Origin: Deltaproteobacteria bacterium
GTDB lineage: Bacteria > Myxococcota_A > Polyangia > Polyangiales > JADJMO01
Assembly: GCA_025363655.1 (NCBI GenBank)
Contig: JANYDK010000083.1
Coordinates: 62,001-126,000, forward strand
Length of the DNA stretch: 64,000 nucleotides
Direction of reading: 5' to 3'
Shown: piece by piece, positions 63,056-64,000 of the stretch
Layout: each line of letters starts with the position of its first letter
Position numbering within the stretch: the stretch's first letter is position 1
Translations under genes and position numbers: made by a program
Notes under the pieces: generated by a model
Database searches by the model: none
Seen by the model: the letters and a program-made list of their open reading frames with translations, nothing else
What the model was told of the DNA's origin: nothing

Positions 63056-63895
63056 ATGATGCGTGAATCAGGCCTCTCGGCGGCGGAGCTCGATCAGTTC
63101 CGCCGCGACGGGTACCTCGTGGTGCCCGATCTCGTCTCGCGCGACACGTGCGCATCCCTCGTCGAGCGCGCGCGCAACCTCGTCGACGCCCTCGACCCGT
63201 CGGTGGTCTCCATCTTCTCCACCCAAGAGCAGACCCGCACCAGCGACGATCATTTTCTCGGCTCGGGCGACAAGGTTCGCTTCTTCTTCGAAGAGGAGGC
63301 CTTCCTCCCCGACGGCTCGCTGCGTCAGGCGAAGGCCGACAGCATCAACAAAATCGGCCACGCCCTCCACTCGCAAGATCCCGTCTTCGAGCCCTTCTCC
63401 ACGCAGCGTTCCTTCTTGGCGATCATCTCGTCGCTCGGTCAGAAGAAGCCGGCGCTCGTGCAGTCGATGTACATCTTCAAGAACCCGCACATCGGCGGTG
63501 ACGTCGCCTGTCACCAAGACGCGACCTTCCTCTACACCGAGCCGACCAGCGTCCTCGGCCTCTGGTTCGCGCTCGAAGACGCCACCCTCGACAACGGCTG
63601 TCTCTGGGCGCTCCCCGGTGGCCATCACGAGCCGTTGCGAAAACGCTTCGTGCGCAATTCCGGCGGCAGTGGCACGTCGTTCCTCCCGCTCGATCCGCAG
63701 CCACTCCCGCCGGTGACCACCGCTGCGCCATGGGTCCCGCTCGAAGCGAAGGCCGGCACCCTTGTGGTTTTGCACGGCCTCCTCCCGCACTTCAGCTGCG
63801 CCAATCGTTCGCCGAGGTCACGGCACGCCTACTCGCTGCACTACGTCGACGACGCGTGCCGATACCCGACCGACAACTGGCTGCAGCGCAACTGA
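63056..63895 (+). CDS. Phytanoyl-CoA dioxygenase family protein (PhyH)
   Basis: 279 residues from ATG 63056 (GAGG about eight bases before); ATGs at 63050 and 63059 are also possible. Signatures: LDQFRRDGYLVVPDLVSRDT, then the metal-binding HxD in DVACHQDATFLYTEP, and the distal His and Arg in GTLVVLHGLLPHFSCANRSP and SRHAYSLHYVDD. It is an Fe(II)/2-oxoglutarate dioxygenase hydroxylating some small molecule or lipid; related enzymes act on phytanoyl-CoA or ectoine. It begins just after gyrA, but a functional link is not expected. Confidence 0.88.
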   Translation: MMRESGLSAAELDQFRRDGYLVVPDLVSRDTCASLVERARNLVDALDPSVVSIFSTQEQTRTSDDHFLGSGDKVRFFFEEEAFLPDGSLRQAKADSINKIGHALHSQDPVFEPFSTQRSFLAIISSLGQKKPALVQSMYIFKNPHIGGDVACHQDATFLYTEPTSVLGLWFALEDATLDNGCLWALPGGHHEPLRKRFVRNSGGSGTSFLPLDPQPLPPVTTAAPWVPLEAKAGTLVVLHGLLPHFSCANRSPRSRHAYSLHYVDDACRYPTDNWLQRN

Positions 63896-63920
63896 CGAGT
63901 CCCTACTTGTTGCGTATGCT
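63892..63920 (+). promoter_or_regulatory. Promoter: CTGACG-17-TATGCT
   Basis: -35-like CTGACG (63892-63897) and -10 TATGCT (63915-63920) with a 17-base spacer, six bases before ATG 63927. It overlaps the stop of the dioxygenase. Confidence 0.5.
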
Positions 63921-63926
63921 TCCGGC

Positions 63927-64000
63927 ATGGCAGCAGGTGGCATCATCGCGGCGGCTGCAGCCGCGGCGCATCGGCAGGCAGTAGAGACGGCCAACAAAGC
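63927..64000 (+). CDS. Start of an unidentified gene (partial)
   Basis: The frame opens ATG and reads Met-Ala-Ala-Gly-Gly-Ile-Ile, then an Ala run and HRQAVETANK to the window edge. Only 24 residues are visible; no function can be given. The promoter-like TATGCT six bases before the ATG supports it as a real start. Confidence 0.5.
   Translation, partial: MAAGGIIAAAAAAAHRQAVETANK

Overview
The window is about 67% GC by eye, dense with genes on both strands. It reads as a chromosomal segment of a Myxococcota bacterium, most likely of the order Polyangiales. Reasons: many Cys-rich lipoproteins with Asp/Thr/Gly-rich linkers, several Ser/Thr protein kinases, DUF4388 and HD-GYP regulators, a MYXO-CTERM-like sorting motif, and a GyrA and Era that look housekeeping. 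No rRNA, tRNA, IS element, prophage or CRISPR array was seen.

Layout. 1-1621: end of a HEAT-like protein and a small outer-membrane barrel/lipoprotein pair. 1866-8086: a complete TatT-TatP-TatQ-TatM type TRAP transporter whose two permeases carry unusual extensions. 8088-15755: a membrane protein, an Smr-domain protein, a 1412-residue surface protein that looks like two exported proteins fused, and another lipoprotein. 15893-19733: purine/methylthioadenosine salvage (PfkB kinase, MtnP) and a PduO-type cobalamin adenosyltransferase. 19784-26396: sensor kinase, Ser/Thr kinase with a PEGA-like partner, a signal-peptidase-like protein without catalytic residues. 26412-32358: ihfA-merR, ychF, a Fic-like protein with a degraded active site, and a REC-GAF-HD-GYP regulator. 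32374-37505: TlyA methyltransferase, PolX/PHP protein, DUF4388-J protein, class I FBP aldolase coupled to an SDR with an apparent CTG start. 37744-41192: exported proteins. 41210-46557: an HscC-like Hsp70 among three membrane-anchored J-like proteins that lack HPD. 46521-52355: a six-gene operon of FAAL, CFA-type methyltransferase, ACP, ferritin-like desaturase, KAS and a Dph6-like ATPase. 52633-58665: kinase-receiver fusion, Era, DUF1704 protein, XerD and a HELLH protein. 58681-64000: GST, lipoprotein, gyrA, PhyH dioxygenase and the start of a further gene.

The most interesting systems are the lipid operon (47-52 kb), which looks like a dedicated route that activates a fatty acid, loads it on its own ACP, desaturates and methylates or cyclopropanates it, and extends it; and the chaperone operon (41-46.5 kb), in which three paralogous J-like membrane proteins share a C-terminal two-cysteine domain and replace HPD by KPE.

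A scale-wide pattern is that at least thirteen genes have a TAnnnT hexamer 6-9 bases before the start codon, usually with no Shine-Dalgarno sequence, suggesting widespread leaderless transcription. A second is that several enzymes (signal peptidase-like, Fic-like, PolX-like, J-like) keep their fold signatures but have lost catalytic residues.
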